Source: Clostridiaceae bacterium (GTDB taxonomy: Bacteria; Cyanobacteriota; Vampirovibrionia; Gastranaerophilales; Gastranaerophilaceae). From it: a DNA stretch of 64,000 nucleotides. The position numbers and the translations under genes were made by a program. Shown piece after piece: positions 26,284-34,393 of this stretch. The notes beneath the pieces are model-generated. The model was not told the origin of the DNA, did no database searches, and was given only the letters and a program-made list of their open reading frames with translations. Each line of letters starts with the position of its first letter. Position 1 is the first letter of the stretch. The stretch covers positions 1-64,000 of the forward strand of contig JALCDS010000010.1 of assembly GCA_022641775.1 (NCBI GenBank), given 5' to 3'.

Positions 26284-26310
26284 ATAGTATAATAACCATA
26301 AAATAGTATA
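26284..26310 (+). promoter_or_regulatory. Two ATAGTATA octamers upstream of the GT9 gene
   Basis: ATAGTATA at 26284-26291 and 26303-26310, spaced 19 bp apart (about two helical turns). The same octamer and its inverse occur upstream of the first glycosyltransferase at 21428-21488. Part of it may act as a -10 element. Confidence 0.35.
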
Positions 26311-26346
26311 ACACTTTTAAATTTGAATTTTTACAGTGAGTTATGT

Positions 26347-27363
26347 GTGGAAAAAAATATTATAAATAATAAAATTTTAGTTATAAGATACGGAACGATA
26401 GGTGATACCGTTTTTGCAAGTGCTTTTTACAGGGAACTTAGAAAGGCATTGCCAAATGCTACAATTGATATCTTAGTCGATAAAATTGCAGGTGAGGTAA
26501 TGCAAGATTGTCCTTACATAAATAATACTTTTTTTATTGATGGAAAGTTCAGTCATCTTTTTCATTATATCAATTTGTTTGCTAAATATGATACCGTTTA
26601 TTTTTTGAAAAATGATAATTTTTTCACTAAAACGGCTTTTTTAGCAAGAGTGAAAAACCGCATTGGTTTTGATGTTAAACGTAATTTCCATTTAACCGTA
26701 AAAGTTCCATATGATGAACAAACTCATGAAATTGATTGTTATTTAAATTTGCTAAAAGCAACAAACATTGACGTTAATAACGACAAAACCGAAGTTTGGA
26801 TAAATAAAAATGGAGAACAAAAAATTCTCTCATTTTTATCCGGAGTTCAAGCAAAAAAAGTTTTAATACAAGCATATAGCAGATTTTCTCAAAAAAATTG
26901 GATAGATGAAAATTGGGCAAAAGTTATAGAATATCTTTCAAATGAAAAACATATGCAAGTCTTTTTTGCTGGTTCAAGCAATGATTGTTATGACAATATA
27001 TATCACTTGATAAAATCTGATCTAGAACTTTTGCCAATCAATACGTGTGGAAAATTCTGTATTCAAGAATCTATGGCATTAGTAAAAAATATGGATATGG
27101 TTATCGGAATAGATTCAGGTTTAATGCATATTGCCGCAGCATTGAATATCCCTTCCATTTTGCTTAATGGACCTACATCTTTAACAAAATGGAAACCAAG
27201 AAGTGAAAATTGTATTGCTATGTCCAAAAATTTTGAATGTTCGCCTTGTATTCTACAAAAAAAACACAAAAAACAATGTCATGATACAAATCCTAAATGT
27301 ATGGAATCTATTTCCGTTCAAGAAGTTATAGAAAATATTAAAAAAATAGAAAATAAGAGATAA
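26347..27363 (+). CDS. GT9 family glycosyltransferase (heptosyltransferase-like)
   Basis: About 338 residues of a GT-B family 9 enzyme: KILVIRYGTIGDTVFASAFY at the N-terminus, GFDVKRNFHLT, an HEIDCYLNLL motif, and IGIDSGLMHIAAALNIPSI with GPTSLTKWKP near the C-terminus, the ADP-sugar binding core of heptosyltransferases. The start is uncertain: I use GTG at 26347 with GTGAG just upstream; the frame is open to TTG at 26323. A late Cys cluster (FECSPCILQKKHKKQC) is typical of GT9 homologues. It ends 3 bases before the next glycosyltransferase. Possibly acts on LPS core or a related glycan. Confidence 0.88.
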   Translation: MEKNIINNKILVIRYGTIGDTVFASAFYRELRKALPNATIDILVDKIAGEVMQDCPYINNTFFIDGKFSHLFHYINLFAKYDTVYFLKNDNFFTKTAFLARVKNRIGFDVKRNFHLTVKVPYDEQTHEIDCYLNLLKATNIDVNNDKTEVWINKNGEQKILSFLSGVQAKKVLIQAYSRFSQKNWIDENWAKVIEYLSNEKHMQVFFAGSSNDCYDNIYHLIKSDLELLPINTCGKFCIQESMALVKNMDMVIGIDSGLMHIAAALNIPSILLNGPTSLTKWKPRSENCIAMSKNFECSPCILQKKHKKQCHDTNPKCMESISVQEVIENIKKIENKR

Positions 27364-27366
27364 TTT

Positions 27367-28461
27367 ATGTTTAATAATTTAAATAAATACTTTAACCAAA
27401 TATTACTTTCATTAAAAACTAAATTTGATGAAAAAATACCTTGTAATGAGAATACTTTTATCGTTGCTGAATTATGCAGCAAATCTCATTCAGAAATTGT
27501 TCCGGGGTTTTGTAAATATCTTTTAGATTTAGGTTATGATGTAACCGCAATAGTCCATCCTGACAGAATAAAAGAAGGTCTTTTTTGTAGATTTAAAGAT
27601 GACAAATTAACCTTGTACCCTATGCGTAAAAAAAAGTTTTTAAAGTATTTCAACAAACATAATTTGGGTTTAGCAAAGGGAATTTTAATAACTACTGCCG
27701 GAAAACTACTCAAAGAGTATGATTATGAGGCTGCATATAATTTTTTTAAAAAACAAAATGACAACCAAAAAGTTATGTTGGTTGAACATGAAATAAAATA
27801 CGGAATTGACAAAGGTACACTTCCAAAAAATATTATTACATTAAGAAAAATGGATTATAAAAATGCTGAAACAGTTCCTATTAACCCTCATTATTTTGGA
27901 AATATAAAAATTACAAGTAAAAATGATATTACAAACTTTGTTACTATCGGAAAAATCACCGATATAAAGAAAAATACTAATCTTTTTATTGATACTGCAT
28001 GCAATTTAATCAAAAATAATATTACAAATTTCAAAATAACAGTCATAGGTACCGGAAATATTAAACATTTACCAGAAGAAATCAAACCTTATATTGATAT
28101 AAAAGGGCATTTGACTTTTTCTGATATGTATAATGAATTAGAAAAGGCAGATTTCATATTAACTGCATACGAAGACAAACCTGACCATATAAGATACATT
28201 ACAACCGGTACAAGTGGTGCATTCCAACTTGTATATGGATTTTTGAAACCGGTAATAATAAAAGATAATTTTGCTCCGATTAATGAGTTTAATAATGAAA
28301 ATTCTATTCTCTATAGCGATGATAAAGATTTTTATAACGCAATGGTACGCGCAACCAATTTGACATCACAAGAATATCAGATTATACAAACAAATTTGAA
28401 AAATTATGTTGATAAATTATATAATGAATCTAAAAATAATCTCCAAAATTTAATTAATTAA
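27367..28461 (+). CDS. GT4-like glycosyltransferase
   Basis: 364 residues, GT-B type. The core reads ITNFVTIGKITDIKKNTN, ITNFKITVIGTGNIKHLP, YIDIKGHLTFSDMYNELEKA and TTGTSGAFQLVYGFLKP. These blocks match the second half of the 675-residue protein at 21516 in order and spacing, so the two arose by duplication; here the GT2 half is absent. It is 3 bases downstream of the GT9 gene and the last gene of the island; a promoter and SD for tpiA follow. Sugar donor unknown. Confidence 0.85.
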   Translation: MFNNLNKYFNQILLSLKTKFDEKIPCNENTFIVAELCSKSHSEIVPGFCKYLLDLGYDVTAIVHPDRIKEGLFCRFKDDKLTLYPMRKKKFLKYFNKHNLGLAKGILITTAGKLLKEYDYEAAYNFFKKQNDNQKVMLVEHEIKYGIDKGTLPKNIITLRKMDYKNAETVPINPHYFGNIKITSKNDITNFVTIGKITDIKKNTNLFIDTACNLIKNNITNFKITVIGTGNIKHLPEEIKPYIDIKGHLTFSDMYNELEKADFILTAYEDKPDHIRYITTGTSGAFQLVYGFLKPVIIKDNFAPINEFNNENSILYSDDKDFYNAMVRATNLTSQEYQIIQTNLKNYVDKLYNESKNNLQNLIN

Positions 28462-28554
28462 AACCTTTATTTTAATCAATACTACTCCCTATTTACTTTA
28501 AATCTTGAGATTCTATAATTAGCTTGTAATATGTACAAAATAAGGAGAAAAATT

Positions 28555-29355
28555 ATGTCAAGAAAACCTATTATTGCAGGTAACTGGAAAATGAACCTGT
28601 TAAAATCTCAAGCTAAAGACGTTTTTGAAGGTGTTAAAAGCTTCTGCGACCAATATAGTGCAAAAGAATTGCCAACTGTTGTTATCGCCCCAACTTTCAC
28701 TTCACTTTCTGTTGTAGATACTGTTAAATGTGACTGTGGCTGTGGTGGAAACAAAATTTCTATCGCTTGTCAAAACTGCCACTGGGAAAATTCAGGCGCT
28801 TATACAGGTGAAATTTCTGTTGAAATGGCTAAAGATGCCGGTTGTTCTTATGTTATCATTGGTCACTCTGAAAGAAGACAATACTTCTCTGAAACTGATG
28901 AAATGATTAACAAAAAAGCTAAAGCTATTCTTGCTGGCGGTTTGATTCCAATCATCTGCTGTGGTGAAACTCTTGAACAACGTGAATCAGGTGTTACAGA
29001 TTCTCACATCTCTTCTCAAATTAAAAATGCTCTATCAGGCATTTCAAGTGAAGATGTTGCTAAATCTGTTATCGCTTATGAACCTATTTGGGCTATCGGA
29101 ACAGGCAAAACTTGTGACTCAGATGAAGCAAACAGAGTTATCGGCATGATTAGAAATACTGTTAAAGAAGTTGCAGGTTCTTCTGCTGCTGATTCTATCA
29201 GAATTCTATATGGTGGTTCTGTAAAACCTAACACTATTGCTGAACAAATGTCAAAATCAGACATCGACGGAGCTTTAGTTGGTGGTGCTTCATTAAAAGC
29301 TGACAGCTTTAATGAAATTATTGCTAATACAATGAAAGTTGCGAGCGGAGTGTAA
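28555..29355 (+). CDS. tpiA: Triosephosphate isomerase
   Basis: 266 residues interconverting dihydroxyacetone phosphate and glyceraldehyde 3-phosphate. Catalytic positions are visible: Lys in GNWKMN, His in IIGHSERRQYF, Glu in IAYEPIWAIGTGK, and the phosphate loop YGGSVKP. The start at 28555 has AAGGAG; the longer frame from 28531 lacks one. Odd points: a cysteine-rich insertion (VKCDCGCGGNK) and QNCHWE where most enzymes have QNMHWE or QNVHWE. The last codons and the stop lie inside a hairpin repeat element (29338-29402). Confidence 0.97.
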   Translation: MSRKPIIAGNWKMNLLKSQAKDVFEGVKSFCDQYSAKELPTVVIAPTFTSLSVVDTVKCDCGCGGNKISIACQNCHWENSGAYTGEISVEMAKDAGCSYVIIGHSERRQYFSETDEMINKKAKAILAGGLIPIICCGETLEQRESGVTDSHISSQIKNALSGISSEDVAKSVIAYEPIWAIGTGKTCDSDEANRVIGMIRNTVKEVAGSSAADSIRILYGGSVKPNTIAEQMSKSDIDGALVGGASLKADSFNEIIANTMKVASGV

Positions 29356-29402
29356 AGCATAAATGCAAAAGCATTTATCTGCACACGTTCAACGCGAGCA
29401 AC
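29338..29402. repeat. Palindromic hairpin repeat, copy A (overlaps tpiA stop)
   Basis: Ends GTTGC and GCAAC are inverted. Inside is GCGAGCGGAG, then ATAAATGC-AAAA-GCATTTAT, then CTGCACA. Copy B at 48999-49066 keeps the ends, GCGAGC, the AAAA-loop hairpin position and CTG, but with compensatory stem changes. It supplies the final four sense codons and the stop of tpiA. Confidence 0.6.
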
Positions 29403-29447
29403 CAAGCAGCGGATTGCGAGCCACGCATAAGTTGTAAAACTTTTTAA

Positions 29448-29481
29448 AATACCGTTATCTTGAAGATAGCGGTATTTTTTT
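29448..29481 (+). terminator. Intrinsic terminator after tpiA
   Basis: AATACCGTTATCTT pairs with AAGATAGCGGTATT (one G-U type position), followed by T residues. Confidence 0.88.
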
Positions 29482-29513
29482 GACTAATTTATTTTTTTTA
29501 TTAAACTGAAGTT

Positions 29514-29930
29514 ATGAAAAAGATTTTAATTATTTTAGCATTTGCATTTTGTATCATGCCGGCTTCGGCAATAGTTTTGCAAGGCGGAGTAATACACGAA
29601 AACGGGAGAACCATCACACCGTTTTATTTTCATGGAACTCAGACCGGTTATGGAATCCAATACGATGATGATTTGTACCACAATTTTTATTACGACTTGA
29701 ATGGCAAATTAACACAATATGACGTTTTGGACAAACCGAGAACACAATTCCCACATAATACAACATCTTATGATGCAAATAAAAATATAATTTCAAAAAG
29801 CAAAAGTATTTCTAAAACCGAGCAGTTTGTATATAATGCCGACGGAAGCCTGAAAGCTCATTGGATAGGTAATGATTGCTTTGATGCTCAAGGCAATCAA
29901 TTGTCTTCACATAGAGAATTACCGGAATAA
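29514..29930 (+). CDS. Small secreted protein
   Basis: 138 residues with a clear signal peptide (KKILIILAFAFCIMPASA), so exported. The mature part repeats short aromatic Y-D/N-x-x-G-K/S turns (YDLNGKLTQYD, YNADGSLKAHW, FDAQGNQLSS), reminiscent of YD/RHS-like or MORN-like toothbrush repeats. No SD is obvious and I do not recognise a family. It follows the tpiA terminator, so it is probably transcribed alone. Confidence 0.7.
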   Translation: MKKILIILAFAFCIMPASAIVLQGGVIHENGRTITPFYFHGTQTGYGIQYDDDLYHNFYYDLNGKLTQYDVLDKPRTQFPHNTTSYDANKNIISKSKSISKTEQFVYNADGSLKAHWIGNDCFDAQGNQLSSHRELPE

Positions 29931-29969
29931 ACTTTTATAAAAATTTTGTTTGGATTATAATGGAATTAT

Positions 29970-30037
29970 CGGGATGTAGCACTCTGCCGAACAAAAAGCT
30001 GACTAAATGTCAGGTTTTTGAGAGAGGGGTAGCGCAC
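29970..30037 (+). pseudogene. Broken tRNA-Pro copy with inserted repeat
   Basis: Bases 29970-29980 repeat the first 11 bases of tRNA-Pro, and 29951-29969 resemble the promoter of the intact gene (TATAAT against TACAAT). A 45-base insert (29980-30024) follows, then GGTAGCGCAC (30028-30037) as in the D-arm. The intact gene starts 38 bases further on. This is a disrupted duplicate of the 5' part of tRNA-Pro. Confidence 0.6.
29980..30024 (+). repeat. Small tRNA-linked repeat, copy 1
   Basis: CACTCTGCCGAA (29980-29991), a run of A, a hairpin CTGAC-TAAAT-GTCAG, then TTTTTGAGAG (30015-30024). The same ends occur on the minus strand at 45370-45412 within a broken tRNA-Ile copy; the centre differs. 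Confidence 0.55.
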
Positions 30038-30074
30038 TTTCCAAAACGATAGTTTTGGTTTACAATTAAATCAT

Positions 30075-30148
30075 CGGGATGTAGCGCAGCTTGGTAGCGC
30101 ACCACGTTCGGGACGTGGGGGTCGCAAGTTCAAATCTTGTCATCCCGA
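30075..30148 (+). tRNA. tRNA-Pro(CGG)
   Basis: Acceptor CGGGATG/CATCCCG with discriminator A, D arm with GGTAGCGC, anticodon stem CCACG/CGTGG with loop TTCGGGA (anticodon CGG), T arm GCAAG/CTTGT. CCA is not encoded. A TACAAT -10 lies at 30061-30066. Confidence 0.96.
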
Positions 30149-30300
30149 TTTTGTAATAGCAAAATCGTTTTCCAAGTTGAACTTATGTTCTGCTCGGGGT
30201 TTCATATATTTATAAAATTCCTTCAGTTTTATCGCATACCAATCCGTACGGCTCATTCTTCGCCTACGGCTTCGGTAAAATCTTGTCATCCCGATTTTGT
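30132..30300. repeat. 23-bp direct repeat of the tRNA-Pro 3' end
   Basis: Bases 30132-30154 (from AAATCTTGTCATCCCG of the T arm and acceptor through ATTTTGT) recur exactly at 30278-30300, 146 bp later. Such a repeat of a tRNA 3' end is what an integrase attachment site leaves. The 123 bp between hold no gene. Confidence 0.6.
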
Positions 30301-30315
30301 TATCTTTGTTCTATA

Positions 30316-32511
30316 TTAGGCAACTTTTTCGGTATTAACACCCAAGTCATTCCAAACGTTTTGTAAAGAATTCATATATGTTCTTGTTTGTGGCGAATTT
30401 GTAAATTCATCAATAACATCTTTTAAAACATCTGTCAATTTGTATGAAAAGACTGAAGATTCATCTCCACCAACTTTATGTGACATTTCATGTAATGTTG
30501 TGCCCAAGATATTGGCAAATGATGATGTATCAAGATAATTTTTGTCTATCCAAAAACCTTTTGATTTTCCGCCATCAATAATTGCTTCTGCAAGCGCATC
30601 ATTTGTTATTTTTGATTCATTTTCAGCATTCCTGTTAAACATATAAATCTTTGTATTCAATTCTTCCGGCGTAAAATGTTCTGCCATCAAACGCGGACTC
30701 AATTTTTCAAGTGCCTTTTTGATTATAACAATCTTTTTCTTTTCTATATCATTCAATTCTAAAGGTTTGTGGTCTCTGGAGTTTCCAATAACATCCTTGA
30801 TTGTAGGCATTCCTAAACGTGCAAAATCACCTTTACAAATTTTATAACCTTTATTTTCTAAATCATAAACTAATTCTTCTGAAGCGTTAGAATATGCAAG
30901 ATAGTTGTCAGGGAATTTTATTTTTAATCCCTTTGGATAATATGATGAATAATTAACAAGATTTTCCAGTAATGCAACTTCATTTTTGTTGTTTTCCTTT
31001 ACATGAATACTCCAATAACGTTCCATTGATTTAATAATCTTTGCCAAATCGTCATTTGAAAGTCGAGAATCTTTTGCCAACCATTCTCCCAAAGTTCCCA
31101 AATTATCTGCATTTAAAGAAATTCTATCTCTTGATTGATCAAAAACAGTTTTTTCACCCCCAAAATATTCCATCTTTTCAGGCGGTTTTTCTTTTATAAA
31201 GATTGAAAGACCTTTTAAACCTTCATAGTCATTATCAACTTCAAATTTTTGTCCTGCAATATATATACTGCCTTTTTCATTTGGATTTAAAATTTTTATT
31301 CCCATTAAATCATTTTCAAAATCCGGACATTTGAAATCGTTGTTACCGGAATGATAAAAACGATTAACAGATTTGCATAATGACTGTAAAAGGCCTTCAT
31401 CTTTTGTTTCAAATTCAATATAATTACCATCAAGTTTTTCAGTCTTATCGAGTGAATAAGAAAGAACTTTTTCATCTTCAACTTCACTCGTCATAAATTT
31501 CCATGTTGTTTTCCAATTATCAGAAGCAATTTGGACATTTTCTGTTCCATAGTCTTTTAATAATTTTAGAACAGATATTTTTAGACCTTCTCCATAATGT
31601 CCTGCAGCTTTTGCATTATCACGTTTTGAAGATTTTCCTATCAAAATAGCTTTTGCCGGAGAAAATGTTGTTTTGCCTTCTATTCTGACTTTATACTTAC
31701 CATTTTGACCCTTAACGAAGGACATTTTAACTCCGTCTAAAGTTTGACCATGACCATCATAAAAATTTTGCATCAAATCGCGAGCAATTTTGTCACTGTT
31801 CCAAGAAATATCATCCGCATAATCTGCAGAAACTTCTGTGGCTTTTTGGGCAACAGGTTTAAAATCTTTTGATTCTTTTGTGATTTTCACTTCATTTGTC
31901 ATCGGAAGTTCAAAGTGCAAATCTTCACCCATATGAAACTGAGGAGTTGTAATTTCTTGCATATTTATTCTGTTTATTGTGGATACATTTTCAGGAAGCA
32001 TAATAGCATCTGTTAAGTCTCTTTCTGCATTTTGAACTTTTGTTGTTGCAGGAACTTCCATATAATTATAATCTAGTGAACTTTCGTCAACTTCTTGTTT
32101 TAACTTGTTTATTAATCCTTCTCTGGCTTCTTTTGGATTTATATCACCTTCAAATAAATCTAAAAACTTTTCATTATTTTCTTGAGCACTTTTCTTTGCA
32201 ATCTGCAATTCTTTTTGGAGTGCTTCATTTTCTTTTGTTTTGGTGCTCAAATTGTCTGTTAAACCGGAAAGTTCTCTTTGTGCAGAATCAGCTGCAGAAC
32301 GAAGTCTGCGCATTGTTCCAGATACTCGGTGTTCTGCAATTGCGCCACCGATAATTGCAGCCGAAACTGCTGCTGCTGCCATTAAACCACAAACCTTTTT
32401 CTTATCCATTTTATTTTCATCGACATTTTCTTCTTTTGCAGAAAACGCCGGTTTTGTCGCATATTTGTTTATATTATAAGATTGACTAACACCAATTGAA
32501 GCAACTTTCAT
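30316..32511 (-). CDS. GHKL-ATPase/HEXXH metallopeptidase fusion
   Basis: 731 residues from the ATG at 32511 (GGACG-type SD; the open frame extends ten residues further). The N-terminus carries PAFSAKEE at 21-28, then one membrane helix (VCGLMAAAAVSAAIIGGAIA, about 40-59) and a coiled coil (65-115). Around 245-312 is a GHKL-like ATP site: RDLMQNFYDG with D245, N249, D252 spaced as in Hsp90, ILIGKSSKRDN and GHYGEGLK. The DxGxG box is not clear. Near the C-terminus TTLHEMSHKVGGDESS gives HEXXH at 674-678 with acids just after. I infer an anchored protein coupling a chaperone-like ATPase to a zinc protease; the combination is not one I know. Confidence 0.7.
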   Translation of the reverse strand: MKVASIGVSQSYNINKYATKPAFSAKEENVDENKMDKKKVCGLMAAAAVSAAIIGGAIAEHRVSGTMRRLRSAADSAQRELSGLTDNLSTKTKENEALQKELQIAKKSAQENNEKFLDLFEGDINPKEAREGLINKLKQEVDESSLDYNYMEVPATTKVQNAERDLTDAIMLPENVSTINRINMQEITTPQFHMGEDLHFELPMTNEVKITKESKDFKPVAQKATEVSADYADDISWNSDKIARDLMQNFYDGHGQTLDGVKMSFVKGQNGKYKVRIEGKTTFSPAKAILIGKSSKRDNAKAAGHYGEGLKISVLKLLKDYGTENVQIASDNWKTTWKFMTSEVEDEKVLSYSLDKTEKLDGNYIEFETKDEGLLQSLCKSVNRFYHSGNNDFKCPDFENDLMGIKILNPNEKGSIYIAGQKFEVDNDYEGLKGLSIFIKEKPPEKMEYFGGEKTVFDQSRDRISLNADNLGTLGEWLAKDSRLSNDDLAKIIKSMERYWSIHVKENNKNEVALLENLVNYSSYYPKGLKIKFPDNYLAYSNASEELVYDLENKGYKICKGDFARLGMPTIKDVIGNSRDHKPLELNDIEKKKIVIIKKALEKLSPRLMAEHFTPEELNTKIYMFNRNAENESKITNDALAEAIIDGGKSKGFWIDKNYLDTSSFANILGTTLHEMSHKVGGDESSVFSYKLTDVLKDVIDEFTNSPQTRTYMNSLQNVWNDLGVNTEKVA

Positions 32512-32602
32512 TATTTCGTCCTTTTTCTTTTGCACACGCATGTTTTAACGATTGTAATCTGAAAAATTGCTCTTTTTTAGCTTTTTATTCATATTTATTT
32601 AC

Positions 32603-32633
32603 AAAAAAGGCTTCAACATAACGTTGAAGCCTT
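32603..32633 (-). terminator. Intrinsic terminator
   Basis: AAGGCTTCAAC (32607-32617) and GTTGAAGCCTT (32623-32633) form an 11-bp perfect stem; on the minus strand it is followed by a U-run. It ends the acidic-protein gene at 32655. Confidence 0.85.
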
Positions 32634-32654
32634 ATAAAAGTTTCAATTTTGTTC

Positions 32655-33071
32655 TTATTGTTTTTTCTGTTCTCCCATTTCTTCATATTTATCAAAATAC
32701 AAATAATAAAGAATTGCAGTGGCTTCTGCTGTTGTTTGAATTTCAGAACCATAATCTTTCATAAATTTTTCTGAATCAAAGTTACCCAACAGTTTGGTAA
32801 GTTCCGCATCAATTTTAGGATCATTAATTTTTGCTTTTAATGATGCAATTTTTGATTGCATAATTGATTGAACAGTTTCAGCTGTTACCTCATTTTGAGA
32901 AACCTGAACTGTGTCACCTTGTTGTGCTGTAGCTGCAGTTGCTTCTGTTTGATCAGAAGATGCATCCTCTTGGGTATCAAGCTCTTCTTCATCATCAACT
33001 TGATCTGTCTCATCAACATCCTCTGCTTGTGCATTTTTAGCAAACAAGTTTGTTACTTTTTGAATTTCCAT
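32655..33071 (-). CDS. Small acidic protein (paralogue 1)
   Basis: 139 residues. A disordered acidic linker (residues about 20-75, DETDQVDDEEELDTQEDAS-like) precedes a helical C-terminal domain with LTKLLGNFDSEKFMKDYGSE. That block matches LDKYLAKFDVKKFMKQNPN of the next minus-strand gene, so they are paralogues. The start at 33071 has AAGGATG upstream; the frame is open to 33080. No signal peptide. Its own terminator lies downstream. Function unknown. Confidence 0.7.
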   Translation of the reverse strand: MEIQKVTNLFAKNAQAEDVDETDQVDDEEELDTQEDASSDQTEATAATAQQGDTVQVSQNEVTAETVQSIMQSKIASLKAKINDPKIDAELTKLLGNFDSEKFMKDYGSEIQTTAEATAILYYLYFDKYEEMGEQKKQ

Positions 33072-33154
33072 AATATCCATCCTTTCTAAAAAATCATGTT
33101 TTTTAACGGATGAAAAAATCTATATCTTTAATATTATTAAGAAATTTTAAATTT

Positions 33155-33523
33155 TTATTTTACAAGACCTTCTGTTTCGTTAAACATAACCATATAAAAA
33201 TCCGGACTTGTCATATTAGGATTCTGCTTCATAAATTTTTTAACATCAAATTTTGCTAAATATTTGTCCAGTTTTTGCACAATTTTTTCGTTATCGGAAT
33301 GTTCACCCTTGAGTTTTGTAATATAATCATTTACAAGAAAAATAACGTCATCTTCTGTCAAAATCGGCATCCCGCCAATTTTTACTTCATCTTGTTCTTC
33401 TTCTTCTAACAGGTTTTTTTCTTTTTGTTGTTGCTGTTGTTGTTCATGGTGTTTGTTACTGTCAGAAGATGTTGAACTTGTAATTCTTTGGTTGTTAAAT
33501 GGGTTATTAACCGAATTAAACAT
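33155..33523 (-). CDS. Small acidic protein (paralogue 2)
   Basis: 122 residues with a low-complexity N-terminal third (serine-rich, then a glutamine run of about six, then EEEEQDE) and a C-terminal helical domain LDKYLAKFDVKKFMKQNPNM shared with the neighbouring gene at 32655. The CAG/CAA-coded glutamine run makes this locus prone to length change. No membrane segment or signal peptide. No family recognised. Confidence 0.68.
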   Translation of the reverse strand: MFNSVNNPFNNQRITSSTSSDSNKHHEQQQQQQKEKNLLEEEEQDEVKIGGMPILTEDDVIFLVNDYITKLKGEHSDNEKIVQKLDKYLAKFDVKKFMKQNPNMTSPDFYMVMFNETEGLVK

Positions 33524-33646
33524 AATTAATACCTCATAAATTTTTCTTATACTTTAACATATTTTTCGGCATTTTTTAATATTTTCTTTAATAAATACAG
33601 TATTTACACGAGGCTTTTATGTTATAGTAAAGTAGAGGTGCGCTTT

Positions 33647-34390
33647 ATGGAAACAATAAACAGTTTGGTTTTTAACAAAGAAATTCATGTAAATTATTCT
33701 GAAATGGATTATAATCTGGTTTTGAAACCTTCTGCACTTTTGAACTATTTACAAGATTTAGCTTCTGATAATGCCGAAGTTTTAGGATTCGGTTATTCAA
33801 CAACGTATCCGAAAAATTTGGGATGGTTTTTATTGAAATATAGAATGGAATTTGAGGAATATCCTCAATCTTTGTATGATATTCGTATGGAAACAGAAGC
33901 TCGTGGATATAACAAATTATTTGCACATCGTGATTTTAAAATTTTTGATAAAGAAAAATGTCTCGGTAAAATCTCAAGTGTTTGGTCTTTAGTAGATTTG
34001 TCTACAAAACAACTTTTGCATGTGGAAAAAACTCTTGATACTCCAAATTTAAGAAAACATGAAAAACGTATTGAGGATTTAACTTTTGAAAAAATTCCTG
34101 AAATAACACATATTGATATACAAAAAGAATTTGAAATAAGATTTGATGACATTGACGTAAATCAACACGTAAATAACTGTAACTACATTATTTGGGCATT
34201 TGAACCCTTAGATTTTACCTTTAGAAGTCAAAAAAAATTAAAAACATTGGATATTGTTTATAAAAAAGAAATTCAATATGGCAACAAAATTTTGTCACTT
34301 GTTGAAATTCAAGGAAACACAACTATCCACAATTTGAAAAATGCTCAAACCGGTGAAGATTTGTGTCAAATTAAAGCAGAATGGAAATAG
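33647..34390 (+). CDS. Acyl-ACP thioesterase
   Basis: About 247 residues with two hot-dog folds of the acyl-ACP thioesterase family (PF01643). The N-terminal fold has VNYSEMDYNLVLKPSALLNY and GWFLLKYRMEFEEYP. The second fold has the active-site stretch FDDIDVNQHVNNCNYIIWAFE with the conserved Asn and His. It should release free fatty acids from acyl-carrier protein. The start is ATG 33647 with GAGGTG upstream; GTG 33638 is also in frame. It stands alone with its own promoter region. Confidence 0.92.
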   Translation: METINSLVFNKEIHVNYSEMDYNLVLKPSALLNYLQDLASDNAEVLGFGYSTTYPKNLGWFLLKYRMEFEEYPQSLYDIRMETEARGYNKLFAHRDFKIFDKEKCLGKISSVWSLVDLSTKQLLHVEKTLDTPNLRKHEKRIEDLTFEKIPEITHIDIQKEFEIRFDDIDVNQHVNNCNYIIWAFEPLDFTFRSQKKLKTLDIVYKKEIQYGNKILSLVEIQGNTTIHNLKNAQTGEDLCQIKAEWK

Positions 34391-34393
34391 CTT

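Noticed and set aside
29970-30037. T-box or other aminoacyl-tRNA-sensing leader
   Set aside because: No T-box bulge, no downstream amino-acid gene, and the sequence lies inside a broken tRNA copy.
30137-30319. Frame across the tRNA-Pro 3' end
   Set aside because: It overlaps a real tRNA and its duplicated end and has no SD.
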